From Thalassospira sp. ER-Se-21-Dark (GTDB lineage Bacteria; Pseudomonadota; Alphaproteobacteria; Rhodospirillales; Thalassospiraceae): DNA of 64,000 nt. A model generated the notes under the pieces. That model did no database searches and was not told the DNA's origin. It saw only the letters and a list, made by a program, of their open reading frames with translations. Location: positions 1 through 64,000 of the forward strand of contig NZ_VDEZ01000002.1 in NCBI RefSeq assembly GCF_017922435.1. The letters run 5' to 3'. The stretch's first letter is position 1. The number at the start of each line of letters is the position of its first letter. The translations under genes and the position numbers were made by a program. Shown in pieces: positions 46,478-55,962 of the stretch.

Positions 46478-47938
46478 CTACTGATCCCAGAACCCGCTGG
46501 GGCGGACGTCTTTGGATGAAATCCCGCGGGCAATAAACCGCTCTGCGCGCATATGTGGGGACCAGTAATTCATCGGCAACCCCGCCTTGCGTTTAAGATG
46601 GGCCAGAAAGTCTTTCGGATCGGGCAATTGATCCCAGACTTGCGGCAGGAACAAGCCCCGCCGATTGCCATCCGATAAAATGATCCCGTCCTCAAACGGT
46701 GTCAGCTTGGCAATCAGATCGGCCTCGCTGTCAAACCCGAACGGGGCGGGTGGGGAAAGCACTGAAATCGAAAGCTCCAGATCATCGCCAATCTCCGCCC
46801 GCGACAACCCGGCAAAGCGCGGATCGCGAAACGCCGCCTTGAATGCATTCTCGCACAGATCGGTGGCAAGTGGCGCATGCGCCATGATCGACCCAATACA
46901 GCCGCGCAACTGCCCGGCTTTCTTGAGTGTGACAAAACACGCCCCCGGCGCCCCCAACGCCGGACCAACTTCATTGGGTGAAAGCGACAATGGCGCACCG
47001 CTCGCAAGCCCATGCAGGATCGATTGCCGACACAGGCCCAGCATCTCTTCGCCGTGCGTCTTGATCAGCTCCTCGGTCGCTGTGGTGAAATCCTGTTCGC
47101 CATCATCACCCATATCTGATGCATCCGCCTCATAAATCGCCCAGGCACCATAGCCGACCACGCGCGATTTATCGCCCGTCACATCGCCGGAATTGCGCAT
47201 GCCAAGGGTCTTGATCTTCATGCCGCGATTGCGCGCCGCCATAAGCATCCCGGCCACCGGCAACGCGCCGCAGGCATCGCTGGTATCGATATTCTCGGCA
47301 TCGAAATTCTCGATCATCGTCCGCGTGCGGTGATCCATCCTTTGCGCGGTGTCATAATCATGGAAATGCGACAGATCCGATGAAATCACGATCAATGTTT
47401 CCGGCCCGCCCCAAAGCTTCTCGATCACCTCATGCACCTGACGCGGGCTGCACCGGCTGACCAGAAGCGGAACAATGCCGATCTCCGCCCCCTCGCCAAA
47501 CAGTCGCTGAATAAACGGCAATTCAATCTCAAGTCCGTGCTCAAGTGTGTGTGCGTCGTCCAGCATCTGAACATGCGGCAACGCCAACGCAGATTGCAGC
47601 GCCGGAAGGTCACAGCGCATCGCCCCAAGCGGCGTGGCAAACCCATCAGCACGCGCCAGCGCAATCCCCTGAAACGCCATACGATGCGCCGGACCAATGA
47701 TCACAATGCGTTTAATGGTATCCTTAAGCGCCCGCACCGTGGCAAAGCCAAGGGCCGCCAGACTACCCGAAAACATCAATCCCGCATGCGGCACAATGAT
47801 CGCCTTTGGGATCGCAGGTCCCGATACGGCGTCTGAATGCAGGGCCGCATCCAACAGCCCGTCAATCTCGCTGCGCAAGAGTTCGGCATCGGCCGGATAA
47901 AACGTCCCGGCAACAGCAGGCGGGCGGATGATGGTCAT
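46478..47938 (-). CDS. AmmeMemoRadiSam proteins B and A fused (Memo + AMMECR1)
   Basis: A 486-residue fusion. Residues 1 to about 275 are Memo-like: PAVAGTFYPAD, IVPHAGLMFSG, GPAHRMAFQG, LEHGLEIELPFIQ and SSDLSHFHDYDT carry the conserved metal-site histidines. Residues about 285-486 are AMMECR1, with LRGCIGSI and RDPRFAGLSRAEI. Both families co-occur with the radical SAM protein encoded at 48691. The biochemical role of this trio is unsettled to my knowledge. Confidence 0.93.
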   Translation of the reverse strand: MTIIRPPAVAGTFYPADAELLRSEIDGLLDAALHSDAVSGPAIPKAIIVPHAGLMFSGSLAALGFATVRALKDTIKRIVIIGPAHRMAFQGIALARADGFATPLGAMRCDLPALQSALALPHVQMLDDAHTLEHGLEIELPFIQRLFGEGAEIGIVPLLVSRCSPRQVHEVIEKLWGGPETLIVISSDLSHFHDYDTAQRMDHRTRTMIENFDAENIDTSDACGALPVAGMLMAARNRGMKIKTLGMRNSGDVTGDKSRVVGYGAWAIYEADASDMGDDGEQDFTTATEELIKTHGEEMLGLCRQSILHGLASGAPLSLSPNEVGPALGAPGACFVTLKKAGQLRGCIGSIMAHAPLATDLCENAFKAAFRDPRFAGLSRAEIGDDLELSISVLSPPAPFGFDSEADLIAKLTPFEDGIILSDGNRRGLFLPQVWDQLPDPKDFLAHLKRKAGLPMNYWSPHMRAERFIARGISSKDVRPSGFWDQ

Positions 47939-47958
47939 ACTTTGCTATTGTCTCAGCT

Positions 47959-48678
47959 ATGGCTAGAATGTTCTCAAACATATTTGTTAATTTGAAGGTT
48001 TTGCAAGCGGTACGGGTAAACATGAAGAAAGTTGAACAACATGAGTCGAATTTCTTTAGGTATGTAAAGCTGTATCTAGATGAAATAGAAGAAATTTACG
48101 ATTTGATGAAATCGATGTCTGGAAACGTAACTATTCAGGCAGATGGGTTTGAGTTTGATGATTTTGACGAGTTTTCTCAAGAATTATCGCGAAAAATTGT
48201 TATGAACAAGGTGGATATTTCTTCAAGTGATCCATATATGAGTGTTACTTTTGATAAAGATAGTGTGCATGTTTACAGTGGGAGAAGTGAGGATTATTTT
48301 CATTTAAAAATGAAAGAAATAATGGGCAGTTCCAAACCAATTATTAGAAATGAGATTTGGAAATTTTCTTCTGTGTCTATATTCTTTCTAGGCTTGTTCT
48401 TGATGGTTTTTTCTGACGTACTCTCTGAGCAACTCTTTGATGAACATTCGTTTGAGAGCGGCGAGAGTCGCTTGGCTTTTATTGGGTTTGTGTTGATGCC
48501 TGTTTCGGGAATTCTGCTCATGATCCGTGACGGCCTCAGAAAGGTTACAATAATAGGTGAGCGCCGGGATGAGCGGACAAGCATAGTTCGACGTAACCGA
48601 GACAATATCTTTGTTGGAGTGATTTCGGCATTTGTGGGTGGGGGGCTGTTGCTTGTTTTTCAGAAGGTGTTCTTCTGA
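47959..48678 (+). CDS. Unknown A+T-rich membrane protein
   Basis: Up to 239 residues, not recognised. The N-terminal 130 residues are charged and partly helical (DEIEEIYDLMKSMS); three hydrophobic segments follow: VSIFFLGLFLMVFSDV, FIGFVLMPVSGILLMI and FVGVISAFVGGGLLLVF. The gene is much A+T-richer than its neighbours and sits between the two AmmeMemoRadiSam genes. ATG 47959 leaves only 20 bp to the divergent gene; ATG 48022, preceded by GGTACGGG, would leave room for promoters. Confidence 0.65.
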   Translation: MARMFSNIFVNLKVLQAVRVNMKKVEQHESNFFRYVKLYLDEIEEIYDLMKSMSGNVTIQADGFEFDDFDEFSQELSRKIVMNKVDISSSDPYMSVTFDKDSVHVYSGRSEDYFHLKMKEIMGSSKPIIRNEIWKFSSVSIFFLGLFLMVFSDVLSEQLFDEHSFESGESRLAFIGFVLMPVSGILLMIRDGLRKVTIIGERRDERTSIVRRNRDNIFVGVISAFVGGGLLLVFQKVFF

Positions 48679-48690
48679 GCTAAGAAGTTA

Positions 48691-49803
48691 ATGCATGACA
48701 AAGGCGAGTTGTTGACTGATCCCGCAATCAAAACCGACACCGTGCCAGCCCGCTACTGGCACCATCTCGACGATGGCCGCATCCAGTGCGATGTCTGCCC
48801 GCGCTTTTGCAAGCTCAAGGACGGGCAGCGGGGCTTGTGTTTTGTCCGCGCGCGCCTTGGCGATCAGATGGTGCTGACGACGTGGGGTCGATCCTCGGGC
48901 TTTTGCATCGACCCGATCGAGAAAAAGCCGCTCAATCATTTTCTGCCGGGCACCCCGATCCTGTCCTTTGGCACGGCGGGCTGTAATCTGACCTGCAAGT
49001 TCTGCCAGAATTACGAGATATCGAAGGCGCGCGAGATGGACAAGCTTTCCTCGCTCGCCACCCCTGAAATGATCGCCAAAACCGCCAAGGCGCATGGCTG
49101 CTCGGCCGTGGCCTTTACCTATAATGATCCGGTGATCTTCCTTGAATATGCCGTCGATGTCGCCATTGCCTGTCGCGAAATGGGCATTCGCACCGTCGCG
49201 GTCACGGCGGGCTATATTGGTGATAAGGCGCGCGAGGAATTTTTCCGCCACATGGATGCCGCCAATGTCGATCTGAAGGGCTTCACGGATCGCTTTTATC
49301 ATCAGCTATGCTCGGCGCATCTCGATGACGTGCTGGAAACGCTTAAATACCTGCGCCATGAAACTGGCGTCTGGGTGGAACTGACCAATCTTGTCATTCC
49401 CGGCGAAAATGATGGCGATGCCGAGTTCCATGAAATGACAGCTTGGATCCATGATGAACTTGGTCCGGATGTGCCGATGCATTTTTCGGCCTTTCATCCC
49501 GACTGGAAAATGATGGATACACCACGCACCCCGCCCGAGACCTTGGTGCGTGCGCGCAAGATCGCCATGGATAACGGCATTCGCTATGCCTATGTCGGCA
49601 ACGTTCATGATAAAACGCACAGCAGCACTTTCTGCCATGGCTGCGGCGAGATCCTGATTGGCCGTGACTGGTATCAGCTTTCTGACTGGAACCTTGATGC
49701 CCATGGCGCCTGCAAAAGCTGTGGCACACATTGTGCCGGTGTGTTTCAGGCCAAACCCGGGACATGGGGCCCGAAACGCCAACCGGTCCGCCTGATGGCC
49801 TGA
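48691..49803 (+). CDS. amrS: AmmeMemoRadiSam radical SAM enzyme
   Basis: A 370-residue radical SAM protein. The N-terminus has a cysteine cluster CDVCPRFCKLKDGQRGLC (33-50); the 4Fe-4S/SAM motif is GCNLTCKFCQNYE with Cys98, Cys102 and Cys105; the C-terminus has FCHGCGE and CKSCGTHC, probably zinc or a second cluster. It belongs with the Memo-AMMECR1 fusion encoded divergently at 46478-47938. It follows the A+T-rich gene by 12 nt. Confidence 0.93.
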   Translation: MHDKGELLTDPAIKTDTVPARYWHHLDDGRIQCDVCPRFCKLKDGQRGLCFVRARLGDQMVLTTWGRSSGFCIDPIEKKPLNHFLPGTPILSFGTAGCNLTCKFCQNYEISKAREMDKLSSLATPEMIAKTAKAHGCSAVAFTYNDPVIFLEYAVDVAIACREMGIRTVAVTAGYIGDKAREEFFRHMDAANVDLKGFTDRFYHQLCSAHLDDVLETLKYLRHETGVWVELTNLVIPGENDGDAEFHEMTAWIHDELGPDVPMHFSAFHPDWKMMDTPRTPPETLVRARKIAMDNGIRYAYVGNVHDKTHSSTFCHGCGEILIGRDWYQLSDWNLDAHGACKSCGTHCAGVFQAKPGTWGPKRQPVRLMA

Positions 49804-49842
49804 AACTGAAACGAAATCCAATAAACCAACAGGGAGAACGTC

Positions 49843-50241
49843 ATGGAAATCAAACGCGCCGGATCGCAGGCCTCAACCGTCGGATCCCCGGAATATTTCA
49901 CCGGACAGGTTCGCATCGAACCGATCATCAGTGCGGCTGATCCCGCCCGGGTGGCCGCCGCCAATGTGACGTTCGAGCCCGGCGCACGCACCACATGGCA
50001 CACCCATCCGCTGGGCCAGACCATCATCGTCACCGCAGGTTTTGGTCGCGCGCAGCGCGAAGGCGGCCCGATAGAGGAAATCCGTCCCGGCGATATCGTC
50101 TGGTTTGAACCAGGCGAAAAACACTGGCACGGGGCCGGTCCCGAAACCGCCATGACCCATATCGCCATTCAGGAAAAGCTCAATGGCTCCCCGGTTGATT
50201 GGTTGGAACCCGTGACGGATGCGGAGTATCTCGGCCAATAA
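49843..50241 (+). CDS. Cupin-domain protein
   Basis: A 132-residue single cupin. The metal motifs are [19 protein letters not shown] (His, His) and [16 protein letters not shown]. Similar small cupins include carboxymuconolactone-associated cupins and a hydroxynitrile lyase; the activity is unknown. It is downstream of amrS by 39 nt with AGGGAGA. Confidence 0.88.
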   Translation: MEIKRAGSQASTVGSPEYFTGQVRIEPIISAADPARVAAANVTFEPGARTTWHTHPLGQTIIVTAGFGRAQREGGPIEEIRPGDIVWFEPGEKHWHGAGPETAMTHIAIQEKLNGSPVDWLEPVTDAEYLGQ

Positions 50242-50344
50242 GTGTGCGGGGTGATCGTTTTTGCTGGCATTTTTTACTGGCACTGGGGCGTCATATCGCT
50301 AAATTGCCGCACAGTTTGACGCGGTTGGAAAGAAAGCACACGCA

Positions 50345-50818
50345 GTGGCCGGGATGAAAATTCGCAAAGCCCGTTTGGGCGATGTCGGGGCAATCTTTGC
50401 CATCCGAAGCCGAGTGCGTGAAAACCATCTTTCGGCATCTGAGCTGGCCGAACGCGGCATCACCAAGGCCGCCTTTGGCAAATGGCTGGAACAGGGATAC
50501 GGCATCTGGCTTGCCGATCTTGATGGCTCTGCCGCAGGCTTCGCCATTGCCATCCCCAGGGAAGCAACGCTTTGGGCGCTGTTTGTCGATCCGGAATTTG
50601 AAGGCCGCGGGGTGGGGGCGGCATTGCTGCGCACCGCCGAAGACTGGCTGTTTGCCCAAGGATGTAATGACATCTCGCTCACCACCGGGGCCAATCCGGA
50701 AAACCGCGCGCACGGTTTTTATGAAAGCCACGGCTGGCATTCCACGGGTGATGTCGAAAACGACGAGGTGGAATACATCAAATCCAACCCGTCGCTTTCG
50801 CTGTTTGATTTTGGCTAG
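50345..50818 (+). CDS. GNAT-family N-acetyltransferase
   Basis: A 157-residue acetyltransferase with MKIRKARLGDVGAIFAIRSR at the start and the acetyl-CoA loop LFVDPEFEGRGVGAALL, then NPENRAHGFYESHGW. GTG 50345 or ATG 50354 are possible starts, three residues apart. The substrate is unknown. It is convergent with nnrS. Confidence 0.87.
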   Translation: MAGMKIRKARLGDVGAIFAIRSRVRENHLSASELAERGITKAAFGKWLEQGYGIWLADLDGSAAGFAIAIPREATLWALFVDPEFEGRGVGAALLRTAEDWLFAQGCNDISLTTGANPENRAHGFYESHGWHSTGDVENDEVEYIKSNPSLSLFDFG

Positions 50819-50829
50819 CTTGCCTTGCT

Positions 50830-52062
50830 TTACCGCACCGGAATGCCACGCGTTTTCTTTTGGCTTGGCCCCAGCAATACGGGCGCATAACCAATCAGGA
50901 ACGCCAGCCATCCGCCAATCCACATCAGGGTCGCAATCGCCAGAATGGTGACATACCCCGATCCGGCAAAACCGACCATGACGCGCAACAGGGTCGAAAC
51001 CCATATAAGCCCAAAGGCACTGTTCAAGGCCCACCCGGCGCGCAATTCCCGCCCGGTATGGCCAAGGGCGGCCCGCCCGGCAATGGCCAGTACCATGCAG
51101 GCCATTGCCCCGCCGGTCAGCGCATGCAGGGCATCGCGGCTGCTCATGACATCGGGCCAAAGGATCGCAATACCAAGCAGAATAAGTCCGGCGGGCACCC
51201 AGAAATAGCCAAGATGCAGCATGATCACGATGGGTTCGCGCCAGCTATGCACACCGCGCCATCGCATCAAACGGATGGCATGCACAATCCCGGCAAACAG
51301 CAACACAGACCCGGCAACCACGCCCGCCGGATCAAGGATCACGGCAACAATGCCAAGCGCAATGCTGGCCAGGCACACCATGTCAAACCGTCCGAACATG
51401 GCAGGCATGGGGGCATTGATCTGTTCGCGCTGCATCCAGTTTCGTGTAAAGGCCGGGATGACCCGCCCGCCAATCAAGCCGATCAGCAATATGATCGCCA
51501 GAATCGCCGTTTGATACAGCATGGCCGGATCAAGGGCTATGACATCAAGGCAGGCGGCGACAAACAGTCCATCAAATAGCGCGATCAGGGAAATGACGGC
51601 CAGAACCCGCATATTGCGGTAATTGCGGGCGGCAACCAGTTCCCGCACACCAAGAGCCAGCAAAAAGATGAAATAGATCAGCGCCCCGACAATCGTCAAA
51701 GCCGGGTCTAAATTCTCGCCAAAACCAATCGCCAGCCGCCCGATCAGCCAGCTTGCGGTTAACGCCATTAACATGGTTCCTGAAATCGGTGGGCGACTTG
51801 TCCAGTTGGCAATCGCGGTCAGCAAGAATCCCCCGATGGCCGCCCCGCCAAATCCGAAAATCATTTCATGGGCATGCCACCATGAACCTGTTCCCAGACT
51901 GGGTGTTGCAATGCCATGCACAAAGCCCGCAACCCACCAAACAACAGCCACGATGGCCAGAAGCCCGGCCAGCAGGAAAAGCGGGCGAAAAGCCCCCGTC
52001 CAGAACGGATGTGTGGCGCGTTGTGGTTCGGTAATCGAAATCGGTGCGGTTCTGCCAGCCAT
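50830..52062 (-). CDS. nnrS: NnrS-family heme/copper membrane protein
   Basis: A 410-residue polytopic membrane protein with about 12 helices. NnrS motifs are FRPLFLLAG, WHAHEMIFGFGGAAIGGFLL, GGRVIPAFTRNWM and HALTGGAMACMVLA, the conserved histidines being likely metal or heme ligands. NnrS is linked to nitric oxide stress or denitrification. ATG 52062 follows GGAGG. A candidate FNR/NnrR-type site lies 57-70 bp upstream. Confidence 0.92.
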   Translation of the reverse strand: MAGRTAPISITEPQRATHPFWTGAFRPLFLLAGLLAIVAVVWWVAGFVHGIATPSLGTGSWWHAHEMIFGFGGAAIGGFLLTAIANWTSRPPISGTMLMALTASWLIGRLAIGFGENLDPALTIVGALIYFIFLLALGVRELVAARNYRNMRVLAVISLIALFDGLFVAACLDVIALDPAMLYQTAILAIILLIGLIGGRVIPAFTRNWMQREQINAPMPAMFGRFDMVCLASIALGIVAVILDPAGVVAGSVLLFAGIVHAIRLMRWRGVHSWREPIVIMLHLGYFWVPAGLILLGIAILWPDVMSSRDALHALTGGAMACMVLAIAGRAALGHTGRELRAGWALNSAFGLIWVSTLLRVMVGFAGSGYVTILAIATLMWIGGWLAFLIGYAPVLLGPSQKKTRGIPVR

Positions 52063-52118
52063 GACATACCTCCAGAATGTTGGAATGCGTCATAGTAGCG
52101 ATCAAACCTGATCGCGCC

Positions 52119-52132
52119 TTGATGTTGCGCAA
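52119..52132. promoter_or_regulatory. Candidate FNR/NnrR-family binding site upstream of nnrS
   Basis: TTGATGTTGCGCAA fits the TTG-N8-CAA pattern of FNR/Dnr/NnrR regulators (8 of 10 positions against TTGAT-N4-ATCAA). Its centre is about 63 bp from the nnrS ATG, so a -41.5 arrangement would place the transcript start about 22 nt before the gene. Confidence 0.4.
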
Positions 52133-52305
52133 TTCACCGGGACGGCGTTTTGGCGGGCTGGTGTTGCCTTTGCGTGAAATCCCGCACCTTTTTGAACGAT
52201 AAGCCTTTTCAACCGCGTTTAACGCGCTAGATTAGGAGCATCAATTTCTTTGCAGTTGCTTGATCAAGGACTGCGCCCCGAAACATGACAGGAGTCCTGT
52301 TCACC

Positions 52306-53775
52306 ATGAAGATCACGTTTTCCGATCTCGCCATTCCGAAAACCGGTGCCGTTATCGCCTTTGCGACCGAGGGTGCCGATCTGATGCCCAGTGCCGTCGC
52401 ACTTGATGAGGCAACCGGGGGTGCGATCACCAAGGCGATCAAGGCGTCGACCTTCAAGGGCAAATCCGGCCAAAGCCTGCAGGTTCTTGCACCGGCCAAT
52501 GTCGATCTGTCGCGCGTGATCATTTTCGGGATCGGCAAGGAAGCCGAATTTGACGTGATTGCCGCCCAGAAACTTGGTGGCTCCGTCACCGCACGTGCGC
52601 TTTCCACTGGCGAGAAAGAGCTTTCCGTTCTGTTTGATATGGAAAACCTCGCCTGTGATTTCGCAACCGGTGCGATGCTGCGCGATTATCGTTTCGATAA
52701 ATACCGCACCACCGAGACCAAGGAAGACAAACCGGTCCTCAAGGCGTTCGATATCGCCACCCGCGATCACAAGGACGCCAAGAAACAGTTTGAGTCCGCC
52801 AAAAAGGTCGTCGAAGGCGTGTTCTTCACCCGCGATCTGGTGTCTGAGCCGGCCAACATTCTCTATCCGGAAAGCTTCGCCAAGGAAGTCTCTGCCCTTG
52901 AAAAACTCGGGGTCGAGATTGACGTCCTTGACGAAAAGGAAATGAAGAAACTCGGCATGGGCGCGCTTTTGGGTGTTGCCATGGGTTCGGCCCGCAAACC
53001 GGCCATGGTCGTCATGCGCTGGAACGGTGGCAAGAAAAAGGACGCACCGATTGCCTTCGTGGGCAAGGGTGTGACCTTTGATACCGGCGGTATTTCGATC
53101 AAGCCGGCTGCCGGTATGGAAGACATGAAGTGGGATATGGGCGGTGCCGGTGTGGTATCGGGCTTGATGAAGGCACTTGCCGGTCGTAAGGCGAAATGCA
53201 ACGTGGTTGCGGTGCTTGGCCTTGTTGAAAACATGCCGTCCTCAACCGCACAGCGTCCGGGCGATGTTGTGACCTCGATGTCGGGTCAGACGATCGAAGT
53301 CATCAATACCGACGCCGAAGGCCGCTTGGTTCTGTGTGACGCGCTGACCTATGTGCAGGAAAAATACGATCCGCGTTTGATCGTTGATCTTGCGACCCTG
53401 ACCGGTGCGGTCATCATCGCATTGGGTCATGAAAATGCTGGTCTGTTTTCCAACAATGATGATCTCGCCACCCAGATCACCACAGCCGGTCTTTCGGTGG
53501 ATGAAGGCGTCTGGCGTTTGCCGCTGTCACCGGCCTATGACAAGCAGCTTAAATCCGACATTGCCGATATGAAAAACGTCGGCGGTCGCCCGGCCGGTTC
53601 GATCACCGCCGCCCAGTTCCTCAAACGCTTTATCACCAAGGATCGCCCGTGGGCGCATCTTGATATCGCGGCCATGGCCTGGTCGACGGCGGACAAGGAA
53701 GTCGTGCCAAAAGGCGGCACCGGCTTTGGCGTACGTCTGCTTGATCGCTTTGTTGCCGACAACTACGAGTCCTGA
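52306..53775 (+). CDS. pepA: Leucyl aminopeptidase (M17)
   Basis: A 489-residue M17 metallo-aminopeptidase that removes N-terminal residues from peptides in the cytosol. The catalytic domain has VGKGVTFDTGGISIK (Lys254, Asp259) and NTDAEGRLVL (334-343; Asp336, Glu338, Arg340). ATG 52306 is preferred, with AGGAG upstream, over ATG 52285. PepA also binds DNA in E. coli; nothing here shows that. The next gene is holC, an order common in Proteobacteria. Confidence 0.95.
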   Translation: MKITFSDLAIPKTGAVIAFATEGADLMPSAVALDEATGGAITKAIKASTFKGKSGQSLQVLAPANVDLSRVIIFGIGKEAEFDVIAAQKLGGSVTARALSTGEKELSVLFDMENLACDFATGAMLRDYRFDKYRTTETKEDKPVLKAFDIATRDHKDAKKQFESAKKVVEGVFFTRDLVSEPANILYPESFAKEVSALEKLGVEIDVLDEKEMKKLGMGALLGVAMGSARKPAMVVMRWNGGKKKDAPIAFVGKGVTFDTGGISIKPAAGMEDMKWDMGGAGVVSGLMKALAGRKAKCNVVAVLGLVENMPSSTAQRPGDVVTSMSGQTIEVINTDAEGRLVLCDALTYVQEKYDPRLIVDLATLTGAVIIALGHENAGLFSNNDDLATQITTAGLSVDEGVWRLPLSPAYDKQLKSDIADMKNVGGRPAGSITAAQFLKRFITKDRPWAHLDIAAMAWSTADKEVVPKGGTGFGVRLLDRFVADNYES

Positions 53776-53801
53776 TTTCAGGAACGCATAACTGAATAAA
53801 A

Positions 53802-53837
53802 GACGGGGCAGGGTGATGATCATCTTGCCCCGTTTTT
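53802..53837 (+). terminator. Terminator between pepA and holC
   Basis: GACGGGGCA...TGCCCCGTTTTT stem with an inner GATGATCATC-type pairing; the T-run follows at 53832-53836. It ends 24 nt before holC, so holC likely has its own promoter or depends on read-through. Confidence 0.75.
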
Positions 53838-53860
53838 GCTTTCGCGATACTCAATTGGCT

Positions 53861-54316
53861 ATGGCTGATATCTGGTTTTACCATCTCACCAGCATGCCGC
53901 TGGAACGGGCCTTGCCCACTCTGCTCTCCAAAACGCTGGAGCGCGAAAAGCGTGCCGTGGTGATGACCGGTGTCGAAGAACGGGTCGAGGCCATCAATAC
54001 CCTGCTTTGGACCTACGACCCTGCAAGCTGGTTGCCCCATGGTTCCAAGTCCGATGGTGATGCGGAAATGCAGCCGGTCTGGCTGACGGCCGAGGATGAA
54101 AATCCCAATAATGCCCAGTTCCTGTTTCTGACCGACCGTGCCATGAGCGACAAGGTCGGCGACTATGAACGCGTCATCATGCTGTTTGATGATCGCGATC
54201 GCGATGCGGTGGCAGAAGCCCGCACGCGCTGGAAAGACTGGAAAGACGCCGGACACAAACTGTCCTACTGGCAACAAACCCCGCAAGGCGCGTGGGAGAA
54301 AAAGGCCGAAAGCTGA
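53861..54316 (+). CDS. holC: DNA polymerase III chi subunit
   Basis: A 151-residue HolC homologue: MADIWFYHLTSMPLERALP, TLLSKTLEREKRAVV, WLPHGSKSDGDAEMQPVWLT and the C-terminal YWQQTPQGAWEKK. Chi links the clamp loader to SSB. The partner psi (HolD) is not in the window and is often unrecognised in Alphaproteobacteria. Confidence 0.9.
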   Translation: MADIWFYHLTSMPLERALPTLLSKTLEREKRAVVMTGVEERVEAINTLLWTYDPASWLPHGSKSDGDAEMQPVWLTAEDENPNNAQFLFLTDRAMSDKVGDYERVIMLFDDRDRDAVAEARTRWKDWKDAGHKLSYWQQTPQGAWEKKAES

Positions 54317-54350
54317 GCGCAATCGGCCTTTGATGTTTTTGGATCTGTTT

Positions 54351-54962
54351 TCAGATTTCCTTGATCAGCAAGATCCAGTTTTCACCGGGATTTTCCCAAC
54401 CTTCCTTGACCATCTTGCGCGATGCGCAGGCGGTATAACCAAGGCGTTCATAAAGGCGCACGGCACCGGGATTGCCATCGGATGCGATGATGCTGACCGA
54501 TGTCTTTCCGGCTTTGCGGGCGTCTTCCTCTGCGGCGCGGACCAGAAATGATCCGATACCGCGATTGTGAAACGGTGGATAGACCGCCAGAACATTGATG
54601 TACCAACTGCCCGGTGCCAGACTTTCAAGCTCAAGGATCGGGACAAACATCGCCGGAAGTTCCGCCGGGTCAATTGGGTCAAATTGATCCGGCTGGGCGT
54701 AGGCAATGATCGCCCCCATGATCTGGTTTTCACCAAACGCAAATCGGGTGTTGTGGTACGAAAACCCGCCTTCTTCGCGCAGGGCGCGGCGGCGGCCAAC
54801 GTCCCAGGCGGTCTCGTTGCCTTCGATCATTTCCTGCCACAGATAAACCGGCAGGCCTTCGCCCGCGAGGTTGATCAGCTTGGCCATGTGATCAGCGTCA
54901 TTTCTTGTGGCCTTCCGCAGTTCGATATCGGCGGCGTGTGTTGGTTTGAAACTCATATTCAT
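54351..54962 (-). CDS. GNAT-family N-acetyltransferase
   Basis: A 203-residue acetyltransferase with the acetyl-CoA binding region INVLAVYPPFHNRGIGSFLV and NPGAVRLYERLGY. The N-terminal part (RKATRNDADHMAKLINLA) is typical of GNATs. Substrate unknown. It lies 43 nt after the homocysteine methyltransferase gene and may share its transcript. Confidence 0.87.
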   Translation of the reverse strand: MNMSFKPTHAADIELRKATRNDADHMAKLINLAGEGLPVYLWQEMIEGNETAWDVGRRRALREEGGFSYHNTRFAFGENQIMGAIIAYAQPDQFDPIDPAELPAMFVPILELESLAPGSWYINVLAVYPPFHNRGIGSFLVRAAEEDARKAGKTSVSIIASDGNPGAVRLYERLGYTACASRKMVKEGWENPGENWILLIKEI

Positions 54963-55005
54963 TGTCCGTTTCCCGGTGTTTTTTTATCAGTGTGTGTCGT
55001 GCGTT

Positions 55006-55962
55006 TTAGGCGCTGCGCAGGTGTGCCAAGGCATGTTCGGCCATGGCGTTGACATGTCGATGGTCGGTCCCGCAGCAACCGCCAAGAACCGACAGGTTTG
55101 GCAGCAGATCGGCAAGATCACGATACAGGCGTCCCAGTTCATCCGGATTGCCATCATCAAGATGTTTCGAGGCATCCAGTTCCGCATGGCTTTGGCGTGA
55201 TGCATTGGCCCGGATGCCGCAGATGCGGTTTTTCCACGCGCCATCATCTTCAAGCTTGTCGCGGAAATGGTCCGGATGGGCGCAATTGATCATGTAATAG
55301 GCCGGATAGCCTGCTGTCATGTCATCGACCATCGCGATGGCATCACAGAGGGGCTCGCCACTTGGCAAATGTCCGTCCGTTTCAACCGTAAACGAAATGA
55401 CGCACGGCATATCGACATCCCGGCAGGCAAGTGCAATGCCGACGGCCTCGTTGGGATAGTTGATGGTGACGACCGAAACCATGTCGACACCCGCCTTGGC
55501 AAATGTGACGATCTGTGGTGCGTGATAGGCGCGTGCCTGATTAACCGTCATGCAAAGCGACGGAACGTAACCATCACCGCGTGGGCCGATATTGCCACTG
55601 ATCAGGCAGGGCGTTGTCTCGCTATGGTACCGATCACGAAGGTCGGCCATCAAATCAATGGCCTTGCGGTTCAGCTCGGCCAGTTCAGCTTCGCCATAGC
55701 CGATCTTTTCTGCCCAGTCGCGATTGGCCCGCCATGTCGGGCTTTCAAGGATAAAACCCGCCTGCGCGTCCTTGGCCAGTTCAAGGTAACGCTCGTAATA
55801 GGCGGTGATATGCGCGCAGCCCTCATCCGTTTTCAAAAGGTCAAAGGATGCAAAATGCGGCAGGTCGATCCCGTCATGAAAGATCAATGTGGTCTCAAGG
55901 CCGCCATCGGTGATGAATTTTGTCTGCCCGTGTGGCGGCAGGTGTGAAGTGCGTGTGCTCAT
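55006..55962 (-). CDS. Homocysteine S-methyltransferase family protein
   Basis: A 318-residue betaine/SMM-homocysteine methyltransferase-type enzyme. The zinc cysteines are Cys227 (INCAHP) and Cys296-Cys297 (GGCCGTD), and the barrel start TDGGLETTL and NIGPRGDGY are present. It would transfer a methyl group to homocysteine using S-methylmethionine or a related donor. It is divergent from the TetR gene. Confidence 0.9.
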   Translation of the reverse strand: MSTRTSHLPPHGQTKFITDGGLETTLIFHDGIDLPHFASFDLLKTDEGCAHITAYYERYLELAKDAQAGFILESPTWRANRDWAEKIGYGEAELAELNRKAIDLMADLRDRYHSETTPCLISGNIGPRGDGYVPSLCMTVNQARAYHAPQIVTFAKAGVDMVSVVTINYPNEAVGIALACRDVDMPCVISFTVETDGHLPSGEPLCDAIAMVDDMTAGYPAYYMINCAHPDHFRDKLEDDGAWKNRICGIRANASRQSHAELDASKHLDDGNPDELGRLYRDLADLLPNLSVLGGCCGTDHRHVNAMAEHALAHLRSA

